From assembly GCA_016789025.1 (NCBI GenBank), contig JAEURC010000050.1, positions 62,001 to 126,000 of the forward strand: DNA of 64,000 nucleotides, written 5' to 3'. A program made the translations under genes and the position numbers. Within the stretch, counting starts at the first letter, position 1. Each line of letters starts with the position of its first letter. The DNA is from Anaerolineales bacterium. Its GTDB lineage: Bacteria > Chloroflexota > Anaerolineae > Anaerolineales > Villigracilaceae. The notes beneath the pieces are model-generated. The model searched no databases, was not told the DNA's origin, and saw only the letters and a program-made list of their open reading frames with translations. Positions 40,637-49,121 of this stretch are shown here, piece by piece.

Positions 40637-42463
40637 CTTGACGGTGAAGGATTGCTTGTCGGTGACAAAGATGGCATCCCAATTCATGTCTGCGATCTGG
40701 ATGATGTAGTCGAATTGGGAGGTGGACAACAGCGAGCGTGATATTTTCCAATCCACATGAGTGCCTGTATCTTCCAATGAGATGATTTCTTCTGTGGTCT
40801 GCCAACTCCAGTTCGAGCCTGAGCCGCTGTAAGTGTTCCAGGTATCGTTCTCGACGAGTATTTCTGCGCCGATGCCGTTGACGATAAACCCCGTGCGTGA
40901 ATCCTGGTCTGTGTCAATGAAAAGTTGGAAGGCGTTGTATTGTCCGCTGACGTAGTCGAGGGAGAAGATGATATTTTCCACATCGTTGGTGATTTGCGGG
41001 TTGAGGATCAATTCGTCAGATGCAGGCTGAACTGTTGTTGGGGAATCGGATGGAACTGCTGTGTCCGTTGATAACTCTTCCACTTGCATAGACTTGCCGC
41101 GCGCGTAACTGCCCGTCACCGACGAATCCACTGCGACCTTGCCGAGAATGTTGTAACCTGTCGATTCATCCCAGATGTTTTCGTTGGCAAACTGCACAGC
41201 GTACAGTGGATTCGCTTGCAAAGTTTCTGCTTCATCAGGAAGCCAGAGGGCGAGATTGTATTCGCCTTCTTCCATGTCGGAGGGCAGACGAACGGATGCA
41301 GTGAAGGAGGATCCGCCAGGCTGCCATGTGCGAGGGTCGAGTTCGAGTTGGGCAACGTAAGGCGGGATGGCATCCCGCCCCACGAGGACTATATAAAGCG
41401 GTCTTTCATTGATGATCGAAGCAAAGCCTGTGTTTTGTACATTGACAGTGAGAGTCAACAATCCGCCTGGGCGGGCTTGTTCGTTGAAGTCTGCCGAGGT
41501 CAGCGAGAGGCGATAGCCCATGCGGTCTGTGATCTCTTGCAGGCAACCGCTCTCCTCCCAACTGCGGAGGATGCCTTTGTGATACGCCTCATTGATGGCG
41601 GAGAAGTGGAGCAACTCCATTTCGTGAAGCGCATTCGTACATTCGGAACGCGGCGGGAAGGGAGCGCAGGTCTCGCCAGACATTGGCGTAAAGAGAGTCA
41701 GTTCGGCGAGATATTTTTGGTCGCGTTCGATGGTGTTCTCGCCGCCGCGTTCATACGTGCCGACATCTGTTTCGCTGGAGAGAAAGCAATCGTTGTGATG
41801 CGCAACGTGCGCGTTCACCGCATCTTCGGGATTCGGATACATTTCGATGATGTTGGCGGGATAACGCACCTGCACGAACCGATCTGGTATCGCAGTCAGA
41901 AGCGCGTTGAGGATGTCACGCTTGTCGGTGATGTTGTCGAGTCCGTTCGTGGAGGTATGCCACTCGCCCCACGCGCCGATGAATCCCGCCTCGACCCAGG
42001 CGATCACGTCCGTGTTCTTTTGCAGGAGCGGAGTCAACTGCTGGATGTGTTTCAGGATTTGGGGTTTAGACGCATCGGGTTCCGAATCGGGATAGGGTCC
42101 ACTGTTGTACGCAAAGCGGATGATGGCTTTGACGCCCGCTTCGCGAATATCGTCGAAGTTGATCTGCAGTCCGTTCAGCATTTCCTCAGGGAGGTCTGAT
42201 TCGCGCCAGTCGTCGAAGCGGATGTTGAGATGCACAAGCGTGTTGCCCGTGATGCGCACGGAACTGAATCCCGCTGGGCTGGGTAACTCGTAAGGGGTGA
42301 AGAATCCACGCTCGGGGTTGAGCAGAGAGGCGTCAGAGTAGACGTAGGTATGGGAAACCGAATCAGGCTCGGGGGAGGAGGAGGCGGGTCCACATCCGAA
42401 GAGAAGAGAGGAAAGAAGGAGGAAAGTCAAAAGGCGTTTCAAGTTCCAGGTTTCAAGTTTCAT
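40634..42463 (-). CDS. DUF4874/DUF4832 lipoprotein, putative glycoside hydrolase
   Basis: 609 residues. The lipoprotein signal ends FLLLSSLLFGCGPASS. Residues 35-200 match DUF4874 (YSDASLLNPERGFFTPYE, VHLNIRFDDWRESDLP) and the following part DUF4832 (AWVEAGFIGAWGEWHTS, VRYPANIIEMYPN). A C-terminal domain from about 480 (NAFQLFIDTDQDSRTGF) resembles a CBM9-like binding module. These proteins are thought to be TIM-barrel hydrolases of unknown substrate; next to GH114 the polymer is probably galactosamine-rich. The first dozen codons and much of the signal are made of heptamer repeats. Confidence 0.82.
   Translation of the reverse strand: MKLETWNLKRLLTFLLLSSLLFGCGPASSSPEPDSVSHTYVYSDASLLNPERGFFTPYELPSPAGFSSVRITGNTLVHLNIRFDDWRESDLPEEMLNGLQINFDDIREAGVKAIIRFAYNSGPYPDSEPDASKPQILKHIQQLTPLLQKNTDVIAWVEAGFIGAWGEWHTSTNGLDNITDKRDILNALLTAIPDRFVQVRYPANIIEMYPNPEDAVNAHVAHHNDCFLSSETDVGTYERGGENTIERDQKYLAELTLFTPMSGETCAPFPPRSECTNALHEMELLHFSAINEAYHKGILRSWEESGCLQEITDRMGYRLSLTSADFNEQARPGGLLTLTVNVQNTGFASIINERPLYIVLVGRDAIPPYVAQLELDPRTWQPGGSSFTASVRLPSDMEEGEYNLALWLPDEAETLQANPLYAVQFANENIWDESTGYNILGKVAVDSSVTGSYARGKSMQVEELSTDTAVPSDSPTTVQPASDELILNPQITNDVENIIFSLDYVSGQYNAFQLFIDTDQDSRTGFIVNGIGAEILVENDTWNTYSGSGSNWSWQTTEEIISLEDTGTHVDWKISRSLLSTSQFDYIIQIADMNWDAIFVTDKQSFTVK
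42405..42463. repeat. Heptamer array used as signal-peptide coding sequence
   Basis: On the minus strand the 7-mers GAAACTT, GAAACCT, GGAACTT, GAAACGC, CTTTTGA and CTTTCCT run from the ATG into the hydrophobic segment of the DUF4832 lipoprotein. Confidence 0.75.
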
Positions 42464-42464
42464 G

Positions 42465-43316
42465 TTATTTGAATGCCGAGGAGGTGGCTTGATCTACGAT
42501 CCAGCGTTGGAGGAAGATGTAGACAATGAAGATGGGCAGGAGCGTGAGGATGGAGGCGGCAAGGACAAGCCCTTGATTGGAAACGTGCGCCGTTTGAAAC
42601 CAAACGACAAGTAGTGGGATGGTGCGATTCTCTGGCGAGGTCAGGACGATGAGGGGCCAGAGGTAATCGTTCCAGGTTGCCATGAAGGTGAAGATGCCGA
42701 GCGAGGCGAGAGGCGGTCCCATTTGCGGGAGGACGATGCGCGAGTAAATTCCAAATTCGGAGGCGCCGTCTATGCGGGCGGCGTCCATCAATTCGGCGGG
42801 CAGGGCTTCGATGAATTGTTTCATCATGAAGATGCCGTAGGCGTCAATGAAAGCAGGGATGATGAGCGCCCACAGCGAGTCGATGAGACCGAGTTTGACA
42901 ACGAGCAGGTAGTTGGGAATCATGACCACTTGAAAGGGAATCATGATCTGGATGAGGATGATGCCGAAGGCGAGGTTTTTCCCTTTGAAGTGATATTTGG
43001 CAAAGATGTAGCCCGCATAGGAACTGGTAAAGAGCGTGATGACCACGCGGGAAATGGATACGAAGATGCTGTTGAATAAATTTTGCGCGATGGGAATATC
43101 TTTGTCTTTCAGAATGGTGGTGTAGTTATCGAGCGAAGGCGTCTTCGAGAAAAAATCTGGCGGGGTCTGGCGTAGTTCGGCTGGAGTCTTTAGCGAGGAG
43201 ACGATGATATAGAAGAACGGCAGGAGCGTGCCGATCAACCCGACGATGAGGATGGCGTAGGCGCCTGATTTGCCGAGGACGAAGGCGAGGGAGGGGCGTT
43301 TGGGTTTGTCGGTCAT
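42465..43316 (-). CDS. Sugar ABC transporter permease, MalG type
   Basis: 283 residues, six helices. The EAA loop is EALPAELMDAARIDGASEFG, which contacts the ATPase. LLPFFYIIVSSLKTP near the start is typical for the MalG/UgpE group. It forms the channel with the MalF-type partner encoded upstream. No ATPase gene is in this operon, so a shared MsmK-like ATPase from elsewhere is needed. Only 1-2 nt separate it from the DUF4832 gene. Confidence 0.93.
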   Translation of the reverse strand: MTDKPKRPSLAFVLGKSGAYAILIVGLIGTLLPFFYIIVSSLKTPAELRQTPPDFFSKTPSLDNYTTILKDKDIPIAQNLFNSIFVSISRVVITLFTSSYAGYIFAKYHFKGKNLAFGIILIQIMIPFQVVMIPNYLLVVKLGLIDSLWALIIPAFIDAYGIFMMKQFIEALPAELMDAARIDGASEFGIYSRIVLPQMGPPLASLGIFTFMATWNDYLWPLIVLTSPENRTIPLLVVWFQTAHVSNQGLVLAASILTLLPIFIVYIFLQRWIVDQATSSAFK

Positions 43317-43334
43317 GGTGGCTCCGAGGGTAGT

Positions 43335-43488
43335 GAGAGAGTTAGCAGTGAACAGTGAGCAGTGTGGGATGCGGGTTGCAAGTTACGAGTTGCAAGTTAC
43401 GAGTTACAAGTTACGAGTTGCAAGTTACGTGTTACGAACTGCATACTTCGTATTGCGTGTTTACGTGTCTACTTGTTTACCTGTCTAC
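43335..43488. repeat. Heptamer array followed by octamers
   Basis: 7-mers AGTGAAC/AGTGAGC, then many GTTACGA/GTTGCAA units to about 43450, then 8-mers GTGTTTAC, GTGTCTAC, TTGTTTAC and CTGTCTAC at 43457-43488. It fills the gap between the two permease genes. Confidence 0.88.
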
Positions 43489-43493
43489 TTTCA

Positions 43494-44486
43494 CTAATAC
43501 TCCCACTCCGTTCTCAAAAGTCTGAATTGGATCACGGTGAGGGTCAGGATGATGATGAATAAGACCATGGACATTGCCGAGGAGAGACCGAGATTGTTTG
43601 CAAAGCGGAAGGCGTTCTCGTAAATACTTAGGAGCAAAGTTTGCGTCTGGTTTTTGGGTCCGCCGCGCGTGAGGAGTTGGAAGATGACGAACACTTGCAG
43701 GGACGAGATCACCGTCAGCACGCTGGTCAGCAACACGGTCCGACGGAGAAGCGGGACGACGACGAGCCAGAATTCCTGCCAGGCGTTGGCGCCGTCCACG
43801 CGGGCGGCTTCGCGCAGAGTCTTCGGGATGGATTGCAACGCGGCAACGAAGATGACGAGGTTGTAGCCGAAGTCCTGCCAGACGTGCGCAACGACCACGC
43901 AGATCATCGCCAGCGGGACGCCGAAGTAAACGAGGCTTGGGTCTTGTAACCACGATTTCGGCGGGACGAGTCCGACCGCTTTGAACATGATGCTGAGCAA
44001 GCCCCAGCCTGGCGCGTACATATACGACCAGATGATGACAAGCGCCACAGACGATGAAATGGTGGGGAGAAAATAAATGGCGCGGAATAATGTCTTGAAA
44101 CGCTCGCCAATGGATTCGAGGATGACGGCGAGAGGCAGTGTGATGAGCAGGTTGAGCGGCAGGACAAGCGCAGTGAACATGAAGGTGTTCTTCAGCGCAA
44201 GGCGGAAGACTTCGGCGGGTTTGCTCGTGCCAGTGAAAAGTTCGATGTAGTTGTCTATTTGCACGAAAGGATTTGCTCCGCCGAGTCCGAGAAATCCGCT
44301 CCCTTCACGGATGGGAGAGTAACTATAGAAACTCATCACCACCGCCCAGACGATGGGAAACAACGTGAACACTCCCATATAAAGAAGAATGGGCGTCAGG
44401 CTGGTGTAGGCAAAGCGGCGCTGTTTCGCCGTCAACTTGCCGCTGTCAACGACGATATCCTTTTTGAAGAGCGTGTTGAATGCCAT
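43494..44486 (-). CDS. Sugar ABC transporter permease, MalF type
   Basis: 330 residues, six to seven helices. The EAA loop is SIPKTLREAARVDGANAWQE. TPILLYMGVFTLFPIVWAVV begins the membrane part. It pairs with the MalG-type permease to import oligosaccharides, here presumably galactosamine oligomers. It follows the binding protein gene, from which it is separated by a heptamer and octamer array. Confidence 0.93.
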   Translation of the reverse strand: MAFNTLFKKDIVVDSGKLTAKQRRFAYTSLTPILLYMGVFTLFPIVWAVVMSFYSYSPIREGSGFLGLGGANPFVQIDNYIELFTGTSKPAEVFRLALKNTFMFTALVLPLNLLITLPLAVILESIGERFKTLFRAIYFLPTISSSVALVIIWSYMYAPGWGLLSIMFKAVGLVPPKSWLQDPSLVYFGVPLAMICVVVAHVWQDFGYNLVIFVAALQSIPKTLREAARVDGANAWQEFWLVVVPLLRRTVLLTSVLTVISSLQVFVIFQLLTRGGPKNQTQTLLLSIYENAFRFANNLGLSSAMSMVLFIIILTLTVIQFRLLRTEWEY

Positions 44487-44494
44487 GGGACCTC

Positions 44495-44619
44495 ACTCAA
44501 GGATGAAGGTTGAATGATGAAGGATGAATGAAAGACGAAAGAGGAAAGATGAGGGCGACTCGTCATTGTGGCACAAGCCACCCTCACCTGTTTACCTGTC
44601 TACCTGTTTACCTGTGTAC
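44495..44619. repeat. Heptamer and octamer arrays between binding protein and permease genes
   Basis: 7-mers such as GAAGGTT, GAATGAT, GAAGGAT, GAATGAA and AGAGGAA run to about 44553. 8-mers CTGTTTAC, CTGTCTAC and CTGTGTAC cover 44588-44619. Confidence 0.8.
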
Positions 44620-44623
44620 TTCG

Positions 44624-45934
44624 TCACTGCGCCGCATCTACCATCGCATTCGCCGCTTCATTAATACTGTTGGCGGCTTCTTCGGCGGTTTGGTTTCCTT
44701 GAATGGCGTCGAGGATGGTCGGGTAGATGATCTCATACGCCAGTTGATCGGGGTCGGTCAGGTTGCCCTGATACGCGCCCGCATCCAGGATCGGAAGAAC
44801 GGCGGCGGCGAACGGGACGGCTTCCACGTACTTCGGATCCGCCGCAACGGACCTCATCGCAGGGATGGTGGCGGAATGAGAGTTGAAGTACAACACATTC
44901 GCCTCATTTGCGCCGAGGAAGGAGGCAAGTTTCCATGCGATCTCAGGATTCTTTGTGCTCTTGCCAACCACGTAGCCCCATCCGCCCACCGAGACGAACT
45001 TGTGCTCAGAACCCATCATCGGCGGCAGGGAGACATAATCGAATTTCAGGTCGGGATATCCGATCTTCGCATCGCCCGCATACCATGAGCCCAGCACGCC
45101 AATGGCGTTGTGTCCCTGCGCGAACGAATCGCCGACCCATTCGCTGTCTGCATTGAAGATGATCGGGTCAACGATCTTATCTTTCTGCGCCATGTCCATT
45201 AACTTTTGGATGGTCGCAACCGCTTCAGGCGAATTGAAATTGAAGTGTTTGCCGTCTTCAGCGAAGTAGTTGCCGCCCTGTTCCAAAATGCCCGCCAGGA
45301 AGTAGGTGAACAACTGATCGCTGTTGGTATAGTGCATACCTGCCACGGTCATCACGCCGTCCGAGCCAACTTGAGTCAATTTCTTCGCATCGGCAACGAC
45401 CGCATCCCAGTTCGCCCACGCAGGCGGATAAGCCAACCCAGCCGCTTCGAACAACGCGGGGTTCACGTAGGCGCCGCCGTATTCGAGATTGTATTCGGCA
45501 GGGAAGCCGTACAACTTGCCGTCGCAGGTCTGACCACCGAGCGGCGCATCATAAAAGATTCCCTTTGCCTGATCGAGCGTCATCACATTCGCAGGCACTT
45601 CGAGCAGTTGTCCGCCCGAGGCGTAGCGGCAGGTGTATCCGCCAGGGATGAGGATCACATCCGCTGTGTTACCAGCAGGAAGCGAAGTCTGGATCGTCTG
45701 AATGAACACATCCCACGGGAAGGTCTCGTACTTGATGATCACATTCGGGTCGGCTTTCATGAAGTCATCGAACATCTTTTGATTCGCCTCGTTGAACGCG
45801 GGCGCCTGATGTCCCCACACACGGATCACAATCGGCTCGGTGGACGCGGGCGCGTCCGTTGCGGCTGGCGCTCCGCCTCCGCATGCGGCAAGCACGAGGC
45901 TCGCCATCACAAAAACAAACATTAACTTTTTCAT
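44624..45934 (-). CDS. Sugar ABC transporter substrate-binding lipoprotein
   Basis: 436 residues. Lipoprotein signal FVMASLVLAACGGG. It belongs to the UgpB/MalE-like family 1 binding proteins: IVIRVWGHQAPAFNEANQKM, FPWDVFIQTIQTSLPAGNTA and NAIGVLGSWYAGDAKIGYPD. It captures the oligosaccharide outside the membrane for the two permeases encoded downstream. Likely ligand: oligomers made by the GH114 enzyme. GGAGAG precedes ATG 45934. It lies 12 nt after agaS. Confidence 0.93.
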   Translation of the reverse strand: MKKLMFVFVMASLVLAACGGGAPAATDAPASTEPIVIRVWGHQAPAFNEANQKMFDDFMKADPNVIIKYETFPWDVFIQTIQTSLPAGNTADVILIPGGYTCRYASGGQLLEVPANVMTLDQAKGIFYDAPLGGQTCDGKLYGFPAEYNLEYGGAYVNPALFEAAGLAYPPAWANWDAVVADAKKLTQVGSDGVMTVAGMHYTNSDQLFTYFLAGILEQGGNYFAEDGKHFNFNSPEAVATIQKLMDMAQKDKIVDPIIFNADSEWVGDSFAQGHNAIGVLGSWYAGDAKIGYPDLKFDYVSLPPMMGSEHKFVSVGGWGYVVGKSTKNPEIAWKLASFLGANEANVLYFNSHSATIPAMRSVAADPKYVEAVPFAAAVLPILDAGAYQGNLTDPDQLAYEIIYPTILDAIQGNQTAEEAANSINEAANAMVDAAQ

Positions 45935-45946
45935 GCTTCTCTCCTT

Positions 45947-46972
45947 TTATAGATTTAATTTCACCACCGCCGTCAAATTGTTCGGACGGTCGGGATTCAA
46001 ACCTTTCGCCAACGAACGATAGAACGCCATGAGCTGGAACACGGGCAGATACAGGACTCCACGCACCTCCTCTGGGATATGCGACTCAAAACTGACATCC
46101 GCTTCATTCTCACCGACGGCTGATACAGTTCCCCCAAGCGCTTCCATCTCTTCGAGCACTTTCGCCTCGTGAGCGCGGTTCGCCTCCGACAACATCCCCA
46201 CCACGACGGTGTTTTGATTCACCATGCTCATCGGTCCATGGCGGAACTCCAAGAAGTGGAACGGTTCGCTGTGAGTGAGCGTCATCTCTTTCATCTTGAG
46301 ATTCACCTCGCACGCCAACCCATAACGGATGCCCGAGCCGAGAAAATAAAACCTGTCGAACGACAAATTCTCCCCAATTCTCTTCGCCCATTCCTCATAA
46401 TTATCAATTACCCAATTACCAATTCTCGGCAACTCCACCATCGCAGAAACCAAATCCTCCCTCCCCGCCATCTTCGCGCATAAAGCCGTCACCACCACAT
46501 ACATCGAAGCGAACGAACGCGTCTGCGCAATGGACTGTTCCTGTCCTTTGTCAATCACAATATTTACATCGGCAAGCCGCGATAGAACTTCGTCGTAATT
46601 ACTGATGACCAACACATCTCCGCGTTTTTCCGCTTTGAATTTCTCAACGGCTTTGATCGTTTCGGTCGTCGTCCCAGAACGGCTGATGGCAACGAGCAAA
46701 GAGCGCAAACTGGAAGTTTGCGGCACGACCAATTGTGGATTCAATAACAATTCTCCGCCAGGGATGGCGTGCGCAGAGCGACCTGTCAGTTCGGTATACA
46801 AAGCCGCCGCCGCGAGTGAGAGGTAGTAAGTGGAGCCACAGCCAATGAAAACGACCTGGTCGTAGTCGCCAGCCTTGGGGGAGTCTGAAGCGCGCACTAC
46901 ATCCAGCGCTTGCGCCCAGGCTTCGGTCTGAGTCTTGATCTCGTTGTAGGTGTGATAGTTAGTTGGTTGCAT
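45947..46972 (-). CDS. agaS: AgaS-type SIS-domain galactosamine-6-phosphate deaminase/isomerase
   Basis: 341 residues with two SIS domains, as in GlmS without its glutaminase part: QVVFIGCGSTYYLSLAAAAL, LVAISRSGTTTETIKAV and FEFLGS-like FYFLGSGIRYGLACE, then LEFRHGPMSMVN. AgaS converts galactosamine-6-phosphate to tagatose-6-phosphate and ammonia. With GH114, LacD and a PfkB kinase it defines the pathway of this operon. A related fructosamine deglycase function is possible. Gene order after the amidohydrolase suggests co-transcription. Confidence 0.87.
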   Translation of the reverse strand: MQPTNYHTYNEIKTQTEAWAQALDVVRASDSPKAGDYDQVVFIGCGSTYYLSLAAAALYTELTGRSAHAIPGGELLLNPQLVVPQTSSLRSLLVAISRSGTTTETIKAVEKFKAEKRGDVLVISNYDEVLSRLADVNIVIDKGQEQSIAQTRSFASMYVVVTALCAKMAGREDLVSAMVELPRIGNWVIDNYEEWAKRIGENLSFDRFYFLGSGIRYGLACEVNLKMKEMTLTHSEPFHFLEFRHGPMSMVNQNTVVVGMLSEANRAHEAKVLEEMEALGGTVSAVGENEADVSFESHIPEEVRGVLYLPVFQLMAFYRSLAKGLNPDRPNNLTAVVKLNL

Positions 46973-46998
46973 AGTCTCGTCGTTTCATAGTCTTACAG

Positions 46999-47026
46999 AT
47001 CATTGTTCACTGATCATTGATTACTG
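46999..47026. repeat. Four heptamers at the amidohydrolase 3' end
   Basis: ATCATTG TTCACTG ATCATTG ATTACTG. The last codons and the TGA of the amidohydrolase gene lie in them. Confidence 0.7.
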
Positions 47027-48054
47027 AATTTCAACACTCTCTCGGCATTATCACGATACACTTTTTTCAACACATCATCAGGCAGATACAAACCATATGC
47101 GTAGAAACGTCCCTGCCCAGGGACTTCGCTGGTGTTGTAATTGAAATATTCGTCGTCGGTTTCGAGCAGGCGATAACTCAAGCGATACGCGTCAAGGTCA
47201 GGACTCATGTCTGAGCCGTAGAGGATGCGGTCTTGATATTGGATGAAAAATTTTCGCGAGGCATAAGGCTGGCGACCAAGCTCGCCGAAACGCGCAGAGA
47301 TGTCAATGTAATAGTTCGGGCAGTCATCGAACATTTTCCCCACCCAACCGAGGTTCTCGCCATAACATCCCACATGCGCGCCGATGAACGTCGTGTTGCG
47401 ATGACGCGTCACCAAATTCTTGAAACCATCCATGATGTGCATGAACGATGGAAACGGCGGACTGGTAAACGCCCAATCGGGATGCTCGCCGATCTCCTCC
47501 CAGCGTTCGTTGGTCTCGTCGATCGGATCGAAGAATGCAACGGGGTCGGCAACGTGAATGAGCACAGGCAAACTCAATTCGCCTGCCGTTTCCCAGATCG
47601 GGATGAGGCGTTCATCGTCCACATCCGCTAATTTGCCTGTGTGATCTTTGACGTGCAAACCGAACGGCTTCCAGATCTTGAGTCCCTGCGCGCCGCGTTC
47701 TTTTTGCGCGACCAAACGCTTCGCCGCCCACGCTGGGAATTGATCTCCCAACTCCTGCCATTTGCCCCAGTCCACGCCGCCGAAAATTTGAAATCGCTCA
47801 GGCGCGCCTTCCTTGAAGTGTTTGAGATGCGCATCGAGGATGTCTTCGCCCCAGCCGCCGTCGAGGTCAACGTAATGGGTCACGCCTGCTTCATCGAGCA
47901 GATCGAGCAACTCACTCAACGGTTTCCTATCCCATCCGCCGCCGAACGGTTCGCCGAGATGATCATGCGCGTCAATAACGGGGAAGCGTGGCTTGTCTAC
48001 CAGCGTGGTCTTTGTAACAAGCTTTGACTGCGGACGAAAATCTTTGAGAAGCAT
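47014..48054 (-). CDS. Amidohydrolase-family TIM-barrel protein
   Basis: 346 residues from ATG 48054 (MLLKDFRPQSK). COG2159-type metal-dependent hydrolase: FPVIDAHDHLGEPFGGGW has the HxH, LPVLIHVADPVAFFDP the next His, and RILYGSDMSPDLDAYR the catalytic Asp. Family members are decarboxylases, lactonases or amidases. Its place between the DeoR regulator and agaS suggests a role in processing a sugar derivative, perhaps a lactone or N-acyl group, but this is unproved. The upstream frame to 48102 overlaps the regulator and is not used. Confidence 0.82.
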   Translation of the reverse strand: MLLKDFRPQSKLVTKTTLVDKPRFPVIDAHDHLGEPFGGGWDRKPLSELLDLLDEAGVTHYVDLDGGWGEDILDAHLKHFKEGAPERFQIFGGVDWGKWQELGDQFPAWAAKRLVAQKERGAQGLKIWKPFGLHVKDHTGKLADVDDERLIPIWETAGELSLPVLIHVADPVAFFDPIDETNERWEEIGEHPDWAFTSPPFPSFMHIMDGFKNLVTRHRNTTFIGAHVGCYGENLGWVGKMFDDCPNYYIDISARFGELGRQPYASRKFFIQYQDRILYGSDMSPDLDAYRLSYRLLETDDEYFNYNTSEVPGQGRFYAYGLYLPDDVLKKVYRDNAERVLKFSNQ

Positions 48055-48088
48055 GTTGTTCCAATCTCTGTCACGCGGGAAGCGTGAC

Positions 48089-48862
48089 CTACGCGATAAC
48101 AACTTCGATATTGATCTTTTTCAACGAGTTCAAGAATTTCTTTTCTGCGTTCGTGTCGGTAACGAAGATATGGATGGAATTCAACGGCGCGAGCAGGGCG
48201 GTCGCCACACGATTGATCTTCGTGTGATCCGCCGCGATGATGACCGTCTGCCCGATCTTCAGGATGGCGCGGTCGGTGAGGGTTTCGGGAAGATAGTCGT
48301 TCGTCAGACCGTGTTCAAGGCTGATGCCGCGCGTGCCCATGATGACCTTATCCACGCGCAGTTCGGCTAATGCTTGTTGGGTGATGTGACCAATGAATGA
48401 AAGTTCGCTCTCGCGTAATTGTCCGCCCAATGAGACAACGGTGATGTCTTTGATACCCGCCAGCGCGTTCAACACAGCCAGCGAGTTGGTGACGACCGTG
48501 AGGTTTTTTCGCTCACGCAGATACTTCGCTGTTTCGAGCACGGTCGTCCCTGAACCGAGGAAGACCGTCTCGCCATCGGCGATCAAATCTGCGGCGGCGC
48601 GTCCGATGCCGAACTTTTCATCCGCTTGTTCGCCTTCGCGCTGAAGGATCGGCAACTCAGGCGGAGCCTGCTCCACGGCGATCACGCCGCCATGCACGCG
48701 TTGGGCTTTGCCTTGCGAAGCGAGCGCTTCCAAGTCGCGCCGAGCCGTGGCTTCGCTGATCTCGAATTGATTTACGATCTCGGTCACGCTCAAACGTCCC
48801 TGCCGCGTGAGCAGGGAAAGGATCTGTTTTTGCCGTTCGGGAGTGGGCGTGAATTCGCTCAT
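48089..48862 (-). CDS. DeoR-family regulator (AgaR-like)
   Basis: 257 residues. HTH at the N-terminus: ERQKQILSLLTRQGRLSVTE and FEISEATARRDLEALASQG. The sugar-phosphate sensor domain has FLGSGTTVLETAKYL and VVTNSLAVLNALA. DeoR proteins of this kind repress sugar operons and are released by a phosphosugar, here probably galactosamine-6-P or tagatose-6-P. It is the first gene of the operon, so it also controls itself. Confidence 0.92.
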   Translation of the reverse strand: MSEFTPTPERQKQILSLLTRQGRLSVTEIVNQFEISEATARRDLEALASQGKAQRVHGGVIAVEQAPPELPILQREGEQADEKFGIGRAAADLIADGETVFLGSGTTVLETAKYLRERKNLTVVTNSLAVLNALAGIKDITVVSLGGQLRESELSFIGHITQQALAELRVDKVIMGTRGISLEHGLTNDYLPETLTDRAILKIGQTVIIAADHTKINRVATALLAPLNSIHIFVTDTNAEKKFLNSLKKINIEVVIA

Positions 48863-48934
48863 AACCGCTCAAAAATCAATCACAAGCAATCATACTGTAT
48901 TTTCGGGAAATTTCAAGAGGTAATTTTGGGAATC

Positions 48935-48960
48935 AAAAAAGCGACCCGTACCGAGTCGCT
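48935..48960 (-). terminator. Intrinsic terminator facing the DeoR operon
   Basis: AGCGAC (48940-48945) pairs with GTCGCT (48955-48960), extended by CG/CG inside. On the minus strand it is followed by TTTTTTGATT. It ends the transcript of the region 4 isomerase gene (stop 49122). Confidence 0.7.
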
Positions 48961-49121
48961 TCTGAAACTTCGCTTCATAGCGACGATAGGTGTTCGTTCA
49001 TTTCTTGATGACTTTTTCTTTGTTTGGTGGGTACACGATTTTGTAACCTGAATTTCTACCCCTATCCCGGATATGTACCCTGCGAGAAAGATTCATTTGC
49101 AGGGTGGCGATGGGGAAATCA

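Noticed and set aside
40329..40741. Plus-strand frames over 40329-40709 and 40550-40741
   Set aside because: Their sequence (repeating KLQVTSYKLQ-like) is only the translation of the heptamer array.
41084..42199. Open frame of 371 codons on the plus strand
   Set aside because: Antisense to the DUF4832 lipoprotein, which has a signal peptide and family motifs.
40525..43488. CRISPR array
   Set aside because: Units are contiguous 7-mers and 8-mers without unique spacers, and no cas gene is near.
43270..43497. Plus-strand frame of 75 codons
   Set aside because: Encoded by heptamer and octamer units between two permease genes; a repeat artefact.
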